Shown here piece by piece: positions 1 through 9,280 of a stretch of DNA of 64,000 nt. Below the pieces are notes generated by a model. The model ran no database searches. It saw nothing but the letters and a program-made list of their open reading frames with translations, and had not been told where the DNA came from. The DNA is taken from NCBI RefSeq assembly GCF_029227915.1, contig NC_079884.1, positions 18,602,001 through 18,666,000 on the forward strand, given 5' to 3'. The translations under genes and the position numbers were made by a program. The stretch is from Hydractinia symbiolongicarpus. Taxonomy: Eukaryota > Cnidaria > Hydrozoa > Anthoathecata > Hydractiniidae. Every line of letters begins with the position of its first letter. The first letter of the stretch is position 1.

Positions 1-182
1 ATCAATCACGTCGTTCCACATGTCTGGGAAAGTTGCCATTGGTCTGGTCCTTTCACTCTCAATGCACTACGACGTCCCAAGTTCTTTTCCATTGCGCAAT
101 AGCGTTATAACACCGTCAACTACGTGAACATGCCTCTTAAGGCTGTTATATGACCTTTTGCCGCCTAATAATGGCCTTACAC
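1..182 (+). repeat. Monomer type A (reference monomer)
   Basis: 182 bp. Diagnostic: starts ATCAATCACGTCG, then CATGTCTGGGAAAG or CATGTCTGGGCAAG, GGTCTGGTCC, CACTCTCAATGCAC and GCGCAATAGCGTTATAAC. It carries GACGTC (AatII) at 71-76. Hand count: G 32, C 51, CpG 9. Type A follows type J in nearly every HOR of the left domain, so J-A is a stable pair. Confidence 0.95.
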
Positions 183-364
183 ATCAATCACGTCGTTCCA
201 CATGCCTGGGCAAGTTGCCATTGGTTTGTTCCTTTCACTATGAATACACTACGACGTCCCAAGTTCTTTTCCATTGCGCAATAGCCTTATAACACCGTCA
301 ACTACATGAACAGGCCTCCAAAGGTTGTTATATGGCATTTTGCCGCCTAATAATGACCTTACAC
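183..364 (+). repeat. Monomer type B
   Basis: 182 bp. Diagnostic: CATGCCTGGGCAAG in the first HOR (CATGTCTGGGC elsewhere), GGTTTGTTCC or GGTTTATTCC, CACTATGAATACACTACG and ACATGAACAGGCCTCCAAAG. It normally sits between A and C. In 1-728 it alternates with A as a 364-bp dimer repeated twice. Confidence 0.93.
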
Positions 365-728
365 ATCAATCACGTCGTTCCACATGTCTGGGAAAGTTGC
401 CATTGGTCTGGTCCTTTCACTCTCAATGCACTACGACGTCCCAAGTTCTTTTCCATTGCGCAATAGCGTTATAACACCGTCAACTACGTGAACATGCCTC
501 TTAAGGCTGTTATATGACCTTTTGCCGCCTAATAATGGCCTTACACATCAATCACGTCGTTCCACATGCCTGGGCAAGTTGCCATTGGTTTGTTCCTTTC
601 ACTATGAATACACTACGACGTCCCAAGTTCTTTTCCATTGCGCAATAGCCTTATAACACCGTCAACTACATGAACAGGCCTCCAAAGGTTGTTATATGGC
701 ATTTTGCCTCGTAATAACGTCCTTGCAC

Positions 729-909
729 GTAAATCACGTCGTTCCACGTGTCTGTGCAGGTTGGGATTGGTCTAGTCCTTCCAATTTCAGTGGACTACGA
801 CGTACCAAGTCGTTTTCCATAACGCCATGGCCTTATAACACCGTCTACTACGTGAACAGGCCTCTAAAGGTTGTTATATAACCCTTTGCCGCCTAAAACG
901 GCCTTACAC
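729..909 (+). repeat. Monomer type C
   Basis: 181 bp. Diagnostic: preceded by TGCCTCGTAATAACGTCC, then GCACGTAAATC, GGTTGGGATTGG, a TTTCAGTGG or CTCAATGG segment and TCCATAACGCCATGGCC. It ends in GCCTAAAACGGCC, which is 1 bp shorter than the GCCTAATAACGGCC form. This type gives rise to the commonest short open frame in the window, which is not a gene. Confidence 0.93.
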
Positions 910-1091
910 GTAAATCACGTGGTTCCCCGTGTCTGTTCCGGTTGCCATTGCTCTAGTCCTACCACTACAAATGTACTACGACGTCCCAAATCGTTTTTGA
1001 TTGCGTCATGACGTTATAACACCGTCAACTACGTGTACAGTCCTCTAAAATCTGTTATATGACCTTTTGCTGTCTATTAATGGCCTTACAC
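910..1091 (+). repeat. Monomer type D
   Basis: Diagnostic: GTAAATCACGTGGTTCC, CTGTTCCGG or CTGTTCAGG, CCATTGCTCTAGTCC, CCACTACAAATGTACTACG and CCCAAATCG. It nearly always follows C. The second half varies: this copy has GATTGCGTCATGACG, others have ACATTGCGGAATAGCC, so D bodies have recombined with F/H-like tails. Confidence 0.9.
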
Positions 1092-1273
1092 ATAAATCAC
1101 GTCGTCCCACATGTCTGTTCAGGTTGCCATTGCTCTAGTCCTACCACTACAAATGTACTACGACGTCCCAAATCGTTTTACATTGCGGAATAGCCTTATA
1201 ACACCGTCAACTACGTGAGCAGGCCTCTAAAGGTTTTTATATGGCCTTTTGCCGCCTAATAATGGCCTTACAC
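1092..1273 (+). repeat. Monomer type E
   Basis: Diagnostic: preceded by TGCTGTCTATTAATGGCC, starts ATAAATCACGTCGTCCCAC, then TGTTCAGGTTGCC and a D-like second half ending GTGAGCAGGCCTCTAAAGG. It looks like an I-type head joined to a D-type body, so it may be an old chimera. Confidence 0.85.
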
Positions 1274-1455
1274 ACAAATCACGTCGTTCCACATGTCTGT
1301 GCAGGTTGCCATTGGTCTAGTCCTTTCACTATCAATGGACTACAACTTCCTAAGTTGTTTTCGATTGCGTCATGACGTTATAATACCGTCAACTACGCGT
1401 ACAGTCCTTTAAAGTCTGTTATATCACCTTTTGGCGCCTAATAATGACCTTACAC
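1274..1455 (+). repeat. Monomer type F
   Basis: Diagnostic: ACAAATCACGTCGTTCC, GTGCAGGTTGCC, TATCAATGGACTAC, a TTCCTAAGT segment and TTTTCGATTGCGTCATGACG. In the left domain it leads into G; in the right domain it follows D. The TTTTCGATTGCGTC part was checked as a CENP-B-like box and rejected. Confidence 0.9.
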
Positions 1456-1637
1456 TTAAATCACGTGGTTCCGCGTGTCTCCACTGGTTACCATTGGTTT
1501 ATTCCCTGGACACTCAATGTACTACAACGTCCCAAATCGTCTTACATTGCGCAATGGCCTTATAACACCGTCAACTACGTGTACTGACCTCTAAAGGTTT
1601 TTATATGGCCTTTTGCCTCGTAATAACGTCCTTGCAC
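1456..1637 (+). repeat. Monomer type G
   Basis: Diagnostic: TTAAATCACGTGG, CCGCGTGTCTCCACTGG, TTTATTCCCTGGACACTC or CCCTTGACACTC, and GTGTACTGACCTCTAAAGG. It is almost always followed by H and then I. The G-H-I triplet is the basic 546-bp module of the left domain. Confidence 0.93.
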
Positions 1638-1818
1638 GTAAATCACGTCGTTCCACGTGTCTGTGCAGGTTGAGATTGGTCTAGTCCTTCCACTATCAAT
1701 GGTCTACGACTTCCTAAGTCATTTTCGATTGCGTCATGACGTTATAGACCGTCAACTACGTGTACAGTCCTCTAAAATCTGTTATATGACCTTTTGCTGC
1801 CTATTAATGACCTTACAC
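1638..1818 (+). repeat. Monomer type H
   Basis: Diagnostic: GTAAATCACGTCG, GGTTGAGATTGG, TTCCACTATCAATGG, GACTTCCTAAGTC and CTCTAAAATCTGTTATATG. This copy, and the matching copy one HOR later, are 181 bp because GTTATAACACC is reduced to GTTATAGACC. That shared microdeletion marks the 1-4364 pair. Confidence 0.93.
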
Positions 1819-2000
1819 ATAAATCACGTCGTCCCACATGTCTGTGCAAGTTGCCATTGGTCCCGTTCTTTCACTATCAATGCACTACGACCTCCCAAGT
1901 TCATTTCCACTGCGCAATAGCCTTATAACACCGTCAACTACGCGTACAGTGCTCTAAAGTCTGTTATATCACCTTTTGGCGCCTAATAATGACGTTACAC
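1819..2000 (+). repeat. Monomer type I
   Basis: Diagnostic: ATAAATCACGTCGTCCCAC, GTGCAAGTTGCC, GGTCCCGTCC, TGCACTACGACCTCCC and CTACGCGTACAG. The CGACCTCCC form removes the AatII site found in A and B. Subtypes differ after the middle: TTCATTTCCACTGCG, TTCTTTTCCACTGCG, or TTGTTTTCCATTGTGACATG (called I2 here, e.g. 5275 and 7460). Confidence 0.93.
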
Positions 2001-2182
2001 ATAAATCACGTGGTTCTGCGTGTCTACACTGGTTACCATTGGTTTATTCCCTCGACACTCAATGGACTACAACGTCCTAAGTCTATTTACATTGCTGCAT
2101 GACTTTATAACACCGTTAACTACATGTGCATGCCTCTAAGGTTTGTTATATGACCTTTTGCCGCCTAATAATGACCTTACAC
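2001..2182 (+). repeat. Monomer type J
   Basis: Diagnostic: preceded by TTGGCGCCTAATAATGACG or the GCGCATAATAATG form, then TCTACACTGGTTACC (or TCTCCAC), CCCTCGACACTCAATGG, CTAAGTCTATTTACATT and ACATGTGCATGCCTC. It is the monomer least like the others in its second half, and is followed by A or N/K types. Confidence 0.93.
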
Positions 2183-4364
2183 ATCAATCACGTCGTTCCA
2201 CATGTCTGGGAAAGTTGCCATTGGTCTGGTCCTTTCACTCTCAATGCACTACGACGTCCCAAGTTCTTTTCCATTGCGCAATAGCGTTATAACACCGTCA
2301 ACTACGTGAACATGCCTCTTAAGGCTGTTATATGACCTTTTGCCGCCTAATAATGGCCTTACACATCAATCACGTCGTTCCACATGCCTGGGCAAGTTGC
2401 CATTGGTTTGTTCCTTTCACTATGAATACACTACGACGTCCCAAGTTCTTTTCCATTGCGCAATAGCCTTATAACACCGTCAACTACATGAACAGGCCTC
2501 CAAAGGTTGTTATATGGCATTTTGCCGCCTAATAATGACCTTACACATCAATCACGTCGTTCCACATGTCTGGGAAAGTTGCCATTGGTCTGGTCCTTTC
2601 ACTCTCAATGCACTACGACGTCCCAAGTTCTTTTCCATTGCGCAATAGCGTTATAACACCGTCAACTACGTGAACATGCCTCTTAAGGCTGTTATATGAC
2701 CTTTTGCCGCCTAATAATGGCCTTACACATCAATCACGTCGTTCCACATGCCTGGGCAAGTTGCCATTGGTTTGTTCCTTTCACTATGAATACACTACGA
2801 CGTTCCAAGTTCTTTTCCATTGCGCAATAGCCTTATAACACCGTCAACTACATGAACAGGCCTCCAAAGGTTGTTATATGGCATTTTGCCTCGTAATAAC
2901 GTCCTTGCACGTAAATCACGTCGTTCCACGTGTCTGTGCAGGTTGGGATTGGTCTAGTCCTTCCAATTTCAGTGGACTACGACGTACCAAGTCGTTTTCC
3001 ATAACGCCATGGCCTTATAACACCGTCTACTACGTGAACAGGCCTCTAAAGGTTGTTATATAACCCTTTGCCGCCTAAAACGGCCTTACACGTAAATCAC
3101 GTGGTTCCCCGTGTCTGTTCCGGTTGCCATTGCTCTAGTCCTACCACTACAAATGTACTACGACGTCCCAAATCGTTTTTGATTGCGTCATGACGTTATA
3201 ACACCGTCAACTACGTGTACAGTCCTCTAAAATCTGTTATATGACCTTTTGCTGTCTATTAATGGCCTTACACATAAATCACGTCGTCCCACATGTCTGT
3301 TCAGGTTGCCATTGCTCTAGTCCTACCACTACAAATGTACTACGACGTCCCAAATCGTTTTACATTGCGGAATAGCCTTATAACACCGTCAACTACGTGA
3401 GCAGGCCTCTAAAGGTTTTTATATGGCCTTTTGCCGCCTAATAATGGCCTTACACACAAATCACGTCGTTCCACATGTCTGTGCAGGTTGCCATTGGTCT
3501 AGTCCTTTCACTATCAATGGACTACAACTTCCTAAGTTGTTTTCGATTGCGTCATGACGTTATAATACCGTCAACTACGCGTACAGTCCTTTAAAGTCTG
3601 TTATATCACCTTTTGGCGCCTAATAATGACCTTACACTTAAATCACGTGGTTCCGCGTGTCTCCACTGGTTACCATTGGTTTATTCCCTGGACACTCAAT
3701 GTACTACAACGTCCCAAATCGTCTTACATTGCGCAATGGCCTTATAACACCGTCAACTACGTGTACTGACCTCTAAAGGTTTTTATATGGCCTTTTGCCT
3801 CGTAATAACGTCCTTGCACGTAAATCACGTCGTTCCACGTGTCTGTGCAGGTTGAGATTGGTCTAGTCCTTCCACTATCAATGGTCTACGACTTCCTAAG
3901 TCATTTTCGATTGCGTCATGACGTTATAGACCGTCAACTACGTGTACAGTCCTCTAAAATCTGTTATATGACCTTTTGCTGCCTATTAATGGCCTTACAC
4001 ATAAATCACGTCGTCCCACATGTCTGTGCAAGTTGCCATTGGTCCCGTCCTTTCACTATCAATGCACTACGACCTCCCAAGTTGTTTTCCATTGTGACAT
4101 GGCCGTATAACACCGTCAACTACGCGTACAGTCCTTTAAAGTCTGTTATATCACCTTTTGGCGCCTAATAATGACGTTACACATAAATCACGTGGTTCCG
4201 CGTGTCTACACTGGTTACCATTGGTTTATTCCCTCGACACTCAATGGACTACAACGTCCTAAGTCTATTTACATTGCTGCATGACGTTATAACACCGTTA
4301 ACTACATGTGCATGCCTCTAAGGGCTGTTATATGACCTTTTGCCGCCTAATAACCGCCTTACAC
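2183..4364. repeat. HOR alpha copy 2: 12-mer A B A B C D E F G H I J, 2,182 bp
   Basis: It repeats 1-2182 at an exact 2,182-bp offset. Reading both copies, the only difference I saw in the first 1.8 kb is T at 2804 against C at 622. The copies then differ in monomer I (4001-4182), which here has the I2 middle TTGTTTTCCATTGTGACATG, and at the end of J (AAGGGCTG against AAGGTTTG). Such identity implies very recent duplication or conversion. Confidence 0.95.
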
Positions 4365-4546
4365 GTAAATCACGTGGTTCCACGTGTCTGTTCAGGTTGC
4401 CATTGGTCTAGTCCTACCACTACGAATGTACTACGACGTCCCAAATCGTTTTACATTGCGCCATAGCCTTATAACACCGTCAACTACGTGTACAGGCCTC
4501 TAAAGGCTCTTATATGACCTTTTACCGCCTAATTATGTCCTTACAC
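4365..4546 (+). repeat. Monomer type K
   Basis: Diagnostic: preceded by GCCTAATAACCGCC, starts GTAAATCACGTGGTTCC followed directly by ACGTGTCTG, then TTCAGGTTGCCATTGG and CCACTACGAATG. It contains the perfect inverted repeat described separately. Confidence 0.88.
4371..4386. other. 16-bp dyad CACGTGG-TT-CCACGTG inside K/D/M-type monomers
   Basis: Seven-base perfect inverted arms are separated by TT. Two CACGTG palindromes lie 4 bp apart, and ATCACGTG at 4369-4376 fits the RTCACRTG pattern known as CDEI in budding-yeast centromeres. Intact in K, M and many D monomers; in G and J one arm is changed (CCGCGTG). Any protein binding here is inference. Confidence 0.6.
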
Positions 4547-4728
4547 ATTAATCACGTCGTTCCACGTGTCTGTGCAGGTTGAGATTGGTCTAGTCCTACC
4601 ACTACGAATGTACTACGACGTCCCAAATCGTTTTACTTTGCGGAATAGCCTTATAACACCGTCAACTACGGGAGCAGGCCTCTAAAGGTTTTTATATGGC
4701 CTTTTGCCGCCTAATAATGGCCTTACAC
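4547..4728 (+). repeat. Monomer type L
   Basis: Diagnostic: preceded by TTTACCGCCTAATTATGTCC, starts ATTAATCACGTCG, then GGTTGAGATTGG. Here the rest is D-like (CCACTACGAATG); the copies at 10917 and 26576 instead have CCACTCTCAATGG. So L is an H-like head on different bodies. Confidence 0.85.
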
Positions 4729-4910
4729 ACAAATCACGTCGTTCCACATGTCTGTGCAGGTTGCCATTGGTCTAGTCCTTTCACTATCAATGGACTACAA
4801 CTTCCTAAGTCGTTTTCGATTGCGTCATGACGTTATACCACCGTCAACTACGCGTACAGTCCTTTAAAGTCTGTTATATCACCTTTTGGCGCCTAATAAT
4901 GACCTTACAC

Positions 4911-7095
4911 TTAAATCACGTGGTTCCGCGTGTCTCCACTGGTTACCATTGGTTTATTCCCTGGACACTCAATGTACTACAACGTCCCAAATCGTCTTAC
5001 ATTGCGCAATGGCCTTATAACACCGTCAACTACGTGTACTGACCTCTAAAGGTTTTTATATGGCCTTTTGCCTCGTAATAACGTCCTTGCACGTAAATCA
5101 CGTCGTTCCACGTGTCTGTGCAGGTTGAGATTGGTCTAGTCCTTCCACTATCAATGGACTACGACTTCCTAAGTCGTTTTCGATTGCGTCATGACGTTAT
5201 AACACCGTCAACTACGTGTACAGTCCTCTAAAATCTGTTATATGACCTTTTGCTGCCTATTAATGGCCTTACACATAAATCACGTCGTCCCACATGTCTG
5301 TGCAAGTTGCCATTGGTCCCGTCCTTTCACTATCAATGCACTACGACCTCCCAAGTTGTTTTCCATTGTGACATGGCCGTATAACACCGTCAACTACGCG
5401 TACAGTCCTTTAAAGTCTGTTATATCACCTTTTGGCGCCTAATAATGACCTTACACTTAAATCACGTGGTTCCGCGTGTCTCCACTGGTTACCATTGGTT
5501 TATTCCCTGGACACTCAATGTACTACAACGTCCCAAATCGTCTTACATTGCGCAATGGCCTTATAACACCGTCAACTACGTGTACTGACCTCTAAAGGTT
5601 TTTATATGGCCTTTTGCCTCGTAATAACGTCCTTGCACGTAAATCACGTCGTTCCACGTGTCTGTGCAGGTTGAGATTGGTCTAGTCCTTCCACTATCAA
5701 TGGACTACGACTTCCTAAGTCGTTTTCGATTTCGTCATGACGTTATAACACCGTCAACTACGTGTACAGTCCTCTAAAATCTGTTATATGACCTTTTGCT
5801 GCCTATTAATGGCCTTACACATAAATCACGTCGTCCCACATGTCTGTGCAAGTTGCCATTGGTCCCGTCCTTTCACTATCAATGCACTACGACCTCCCAA
5901 GTTCTTTTCCACTGCGCAATAGCCTTTATAACACCGTCAACTACGCGTACAGTGCTCTAAAGTCTGTTATATCACCTTTTGGCGCATAATAATGACGTTA
6001 CACATAAATCACGTGGTTCCGCGTGTCTCCACTGGTTACCATTGGTTTATTCCCTCGACACTCAATGGACTACAACGTCCTAAGTCTATTTACATTACTT
6101 CATGACGTTATAACACCGTTAACTACATGTGCATGCCTCTAAGGTCTGTTATATGACCTTTTGCCGCCTAATAATGACCTTACACATCAATCACGTCGTT
6201 CCACATGTCTGGGCAAGTTGCCATTGGTCTGGTCCTTTCACTCTCAAAGCACTACGACGTCCGAAGTTCTTTTCCATTGCGCAATAGCGTTATAACACCG
6301 TCAACTACGTGAACAGGCCTCTAAAGGCTGTTATATGTCCTTTGGCTGCCTATTAATGGCCTTACACATAAATCACGTCGTCCCACATGTCTGTGCAAGT
6401 TGCCATTGGTCCCGTCCTTTCACTATCAATGCACTACGACCTCCCAAGTTCATTTCCACTGCGCAATAGCCTTATAACACCGTCAACTACGCGTACAGTC
6501 CTTTAAAGTCTGTTATATCACCTTTTGGCGCCTAATAATGACCTTACACTTAAATCACGTGGTTCCGCGTGTCTCCACTGGTTACCATTGGTTTATTCCC
6601 TTGACACTCAATGTACTACAACGTCCCAAATCGTCTTACATTGCGCAATGGCCTTATAACACCGTCAACTACGTGTACTGACCTCTAAAGGTTTTTATAT
6701 GGCCTTTTGCTTCGTAATAACGTCCTTGCACGTAAATCACGTCTTTCCACGTGTCTGTGCAGGTTGAGATTGGTCTAGTCCTTCCACTATCAATGGACTA
6801 CGACTTCCTAAGTCGTTTTCGATTGCGTCATGACGTTATAACACCGTCAACTACGTGTACAGACCTCTAAAATCTGTTATATGACCTTTTGCTGCCTATT
6901 AATGGCCTTACACATAAATCACGTCGTCCCACATGTCTGTGCAAGTTGCCATTGGTCCCGTCCGTTCACTATCAATGCACTACGACCTCCCAAGTTCTTT
7001 TCCACTGCGCAATAGCCTTATAACACCGTCAACTACGCGTACAGTGTTCTAAAGTCTGTTATATCACCTTTTGGCGCCTAATAATGACCTTACAC
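4911..7095. repeat. HOR beta copy 1: 12-mer G H I2 G H I J A I G H I, 2,185 bp
   Basis: Monomers start at 4911, 5093, 5275, 5457, 5639, 5821, 6004, 6186, 6368, 6550, 6732 and 6914. One extra T in GCCTTTATAAC near 5930 accounts for 2,185 bp. The unit is three G-H-I triplets with J-A-I inserted. It shares private changes with copy 2, such as CGATTTCGTC and GTCTTTCCACG. Confidence 0.95.
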
Positions 7096-9280
7096 TTAAA
7101 TCACGTGGTTCCGCGTGTCTCCACTGGTTACCATTGGTTTATTCCCTGGACACTCAATGTACTACAACGTCCCAAATCGTCTTACATTGCGCAATGGCCT
7201 TATAACACCGTCAACTACGTGTACTGACCTCTAAAGGTTTTTATATGGCCTTTTGCCTCGTAATAACGTCCTTGCACGTAAATCACGTCGTTCCACGTGT
7301 CTGTGCAGGTTGAGATTGGTCTAGTCCTTCCACTATCAATGGACTACGACTTCCTAAGTCGTTTTCGATTGCGTCATGACGTTATAACACCGTCAACTAC
7401 GTGTACAGTCCTCTAAAATCTGTTATATGACCTTTTGCTGCCTATTAATGGCCTTACACATAAATCACGTCGTCCCACATGTCTGTGCAAGTTGCCATTG
7501 GTCCCGTCCTTTCACTATCAATGCACTACGACCTCCCAAGTTGTTTTCCATTGTGACATGGCCGTATAACACCGTCAACTACGCGTACAGTCCTTTAAAG
7601 TCTGTTATATCACCTTTTGGCGCCTAATAATGACCTTACACTTAAATCACGTGGTTCCGCGTGTCTCCACTGGTTACCATTGGTTTATTCCCTGGACACT
7701 CAATGTACTACAACGTCCCAAATCGTCTTACATTGCGCAATGGCCTTATAACACCGTCAACTACGTGTACTGACCTCTAAAGGTTTTTATATGGCCTTTT
7801 GCCTCGTAATAACGTCCTTGCACGTAAATCACGTCGTTCCACGTGTCTGTGCAGGTTGAGATTGGTCTAGTCCTTCCACTATCAATGGACTACGACTTCC
7901 TAAGTCGTTTTCGATTTCGTCATGACGTTATAACACCGTCAACTACGTGTACAGTCCTCTAAAATCTGTTATATGACCTTTTGCTGCCTATTAATGGCCT
8001 TACACATAAATCACGTCGTCCCACATGTCTGTGCAAGTTGCCATTGGTCCCGTCCTTTCACTATCAATGCACTACGACCTCCCAAGTTCTTTTCCACTGC
8101 GCAATAGCCTTTATAACACCGTCAACTACGCGTACAGTGCTCTAAAGTCTGTTATATCACCTTTTGGCGCATAATAATGACGTTACACATAAATCACGTG
8201 GTTCCGCGTGTCTCCACTGGTTACCATTGGTTTATTCCCTCGACACTCAATGGACTACAACGTCCTAAGTCTATTTACATTACTTCATGACGTTATAACA
8301 CCGTTAACTACATGTGCATGCCTCTAAGGTCTGTTATATGACCTTTTGCCGCCTAATAATGACCTTACACATCAATCACGTCGTTCCACATGTCTGGGCA
8401 AGTTGCCATTGGTCTGGTCCTTTCACTCTCAATGCACTACGACGTCCGAAGTTCTTTTCCATTGCGCAATAGCGTTATAACACCGTCAACTACGTGAACA
8501 GGCCTCTAAAGGCTGTTATATGTCCTTTGGCTGCCTATTAATGGCCTTACACATAAATCACGTCGTCCCACATGTCTGTGCAAGTTGCCATTGGTCCCGT
8601 CCTTTCACTATCAATGCACTACGACCTCCCAAGTTCATTTCCACTGCGCAATAGCCTTATAACACCGTCAACTACGCGTACAGTCCTTTAAAGTCTGTTA
8701 TATCACCTTTTGGCGCCTAATAATGACCTTACACTTAAATCACGTGGTTCCGCGTGTCTCCACTGGTTACCATTGGTTTATTCCCTTGACACTCAATGTA
8801 CTACAACGTCCCAAATCGTCTTACATTGCGCAATGGCCTTATAACACCGTCAACTACGTGTACTGACCTCTAAAGGTTTTTATATGGCCTTTTGCTTCGT
8901 AATAACGTCCTTGCACGTAAATCACGTCTTTCCACGTGTCTGTGCAGGTTGAGATTGGTCTAGTCCTTCCACTATCAATGGACTACGACTTCTTAAGTCG
9001 TTTTCGATTGCGTCATGACGTTATAACACCGTCAACTACGTGTACAGACCTCTAAAATCTGTTATATGACCTTTTGCTGCCTATTAATGGCCTTACACAT
9101 AAATCACGTCGTCCCACATGTCTGTGCAAGTTGCCATTGGTCCCGTCCTTTCACTATCAATGCACTACGACCTCCCAAGTTCTTTTCCACTGCGCAATAG
9201 CCTTATAACACCGTCAACTACGCGTACAGTGTTCTAAAGTCTGTTATATCACCTTTTGGCGCATAATAATGACGTTACAC
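7096..9280. repeat. HOR beta copy 2: 12-mer, 2,185 bp
   Basis: Exact 2,185-bp offset copy of 4911-7095, adjacent in tandem. The few differences I noticed include CTCAATGCAC for CTCAAAGCAC (about 8431), CTTCTTAAG for CTTCCTAAG (about 8991) and CGTCCTTTC for CGTCCGTTC. It is followed by J-A, as the unit predicts from its own inner order. Confidence 0.95.

Larger units (their letters stand above)
1..2182. repeat. HOR alpha copy 1: 12-mer A B A B C D E F G H I J, 2,182 bp
   Basis: Twelve monomers start at 1, 183, 365, 547, 729, 910, 1092, 1274, 1456, 1638, 1819 and 2001. Two 1-bp microdeletions explain 2,182 rather than 2,184 bp. The A-B pair is itself duplicated inside the unit. The next unit starts at 2183 with the same order. 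The window begins at, or happens to be cut at, a monomer boundary. Confidence 0.95.
4365..4910. repeat. Linker block K-L-F
   Basis: Three monomers start at 4365 (K), 4547 (L) and 4729 (F). The block sits between the two 12-mer families. K and L recur as a pair only at 10735-11098 and 26394-26757, inside the 14-mer. The variant CTACGGGAGCAGG at about 4664 is seen only here. Confidence 0.9.

Noticed and set aside
1355-1371. Possible CENP-B box in F/H monomers (TTTTCGATTGCGTCATG)
   Set aside because: The core pattern TTCG-N4-A-N2-CGGG is not met: the central A is C and CGGG is CATG. Reverse-strand candidates around GTCCCGTCC also fail.
4365-4390. RNA polymerase III B-box-like GGTTCCACG in D/K monomers
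   Set aside because: The match to GGTTCGANNCC fails at several fixed positions, there is no A box at suitable spacing, and no T-run terminator.
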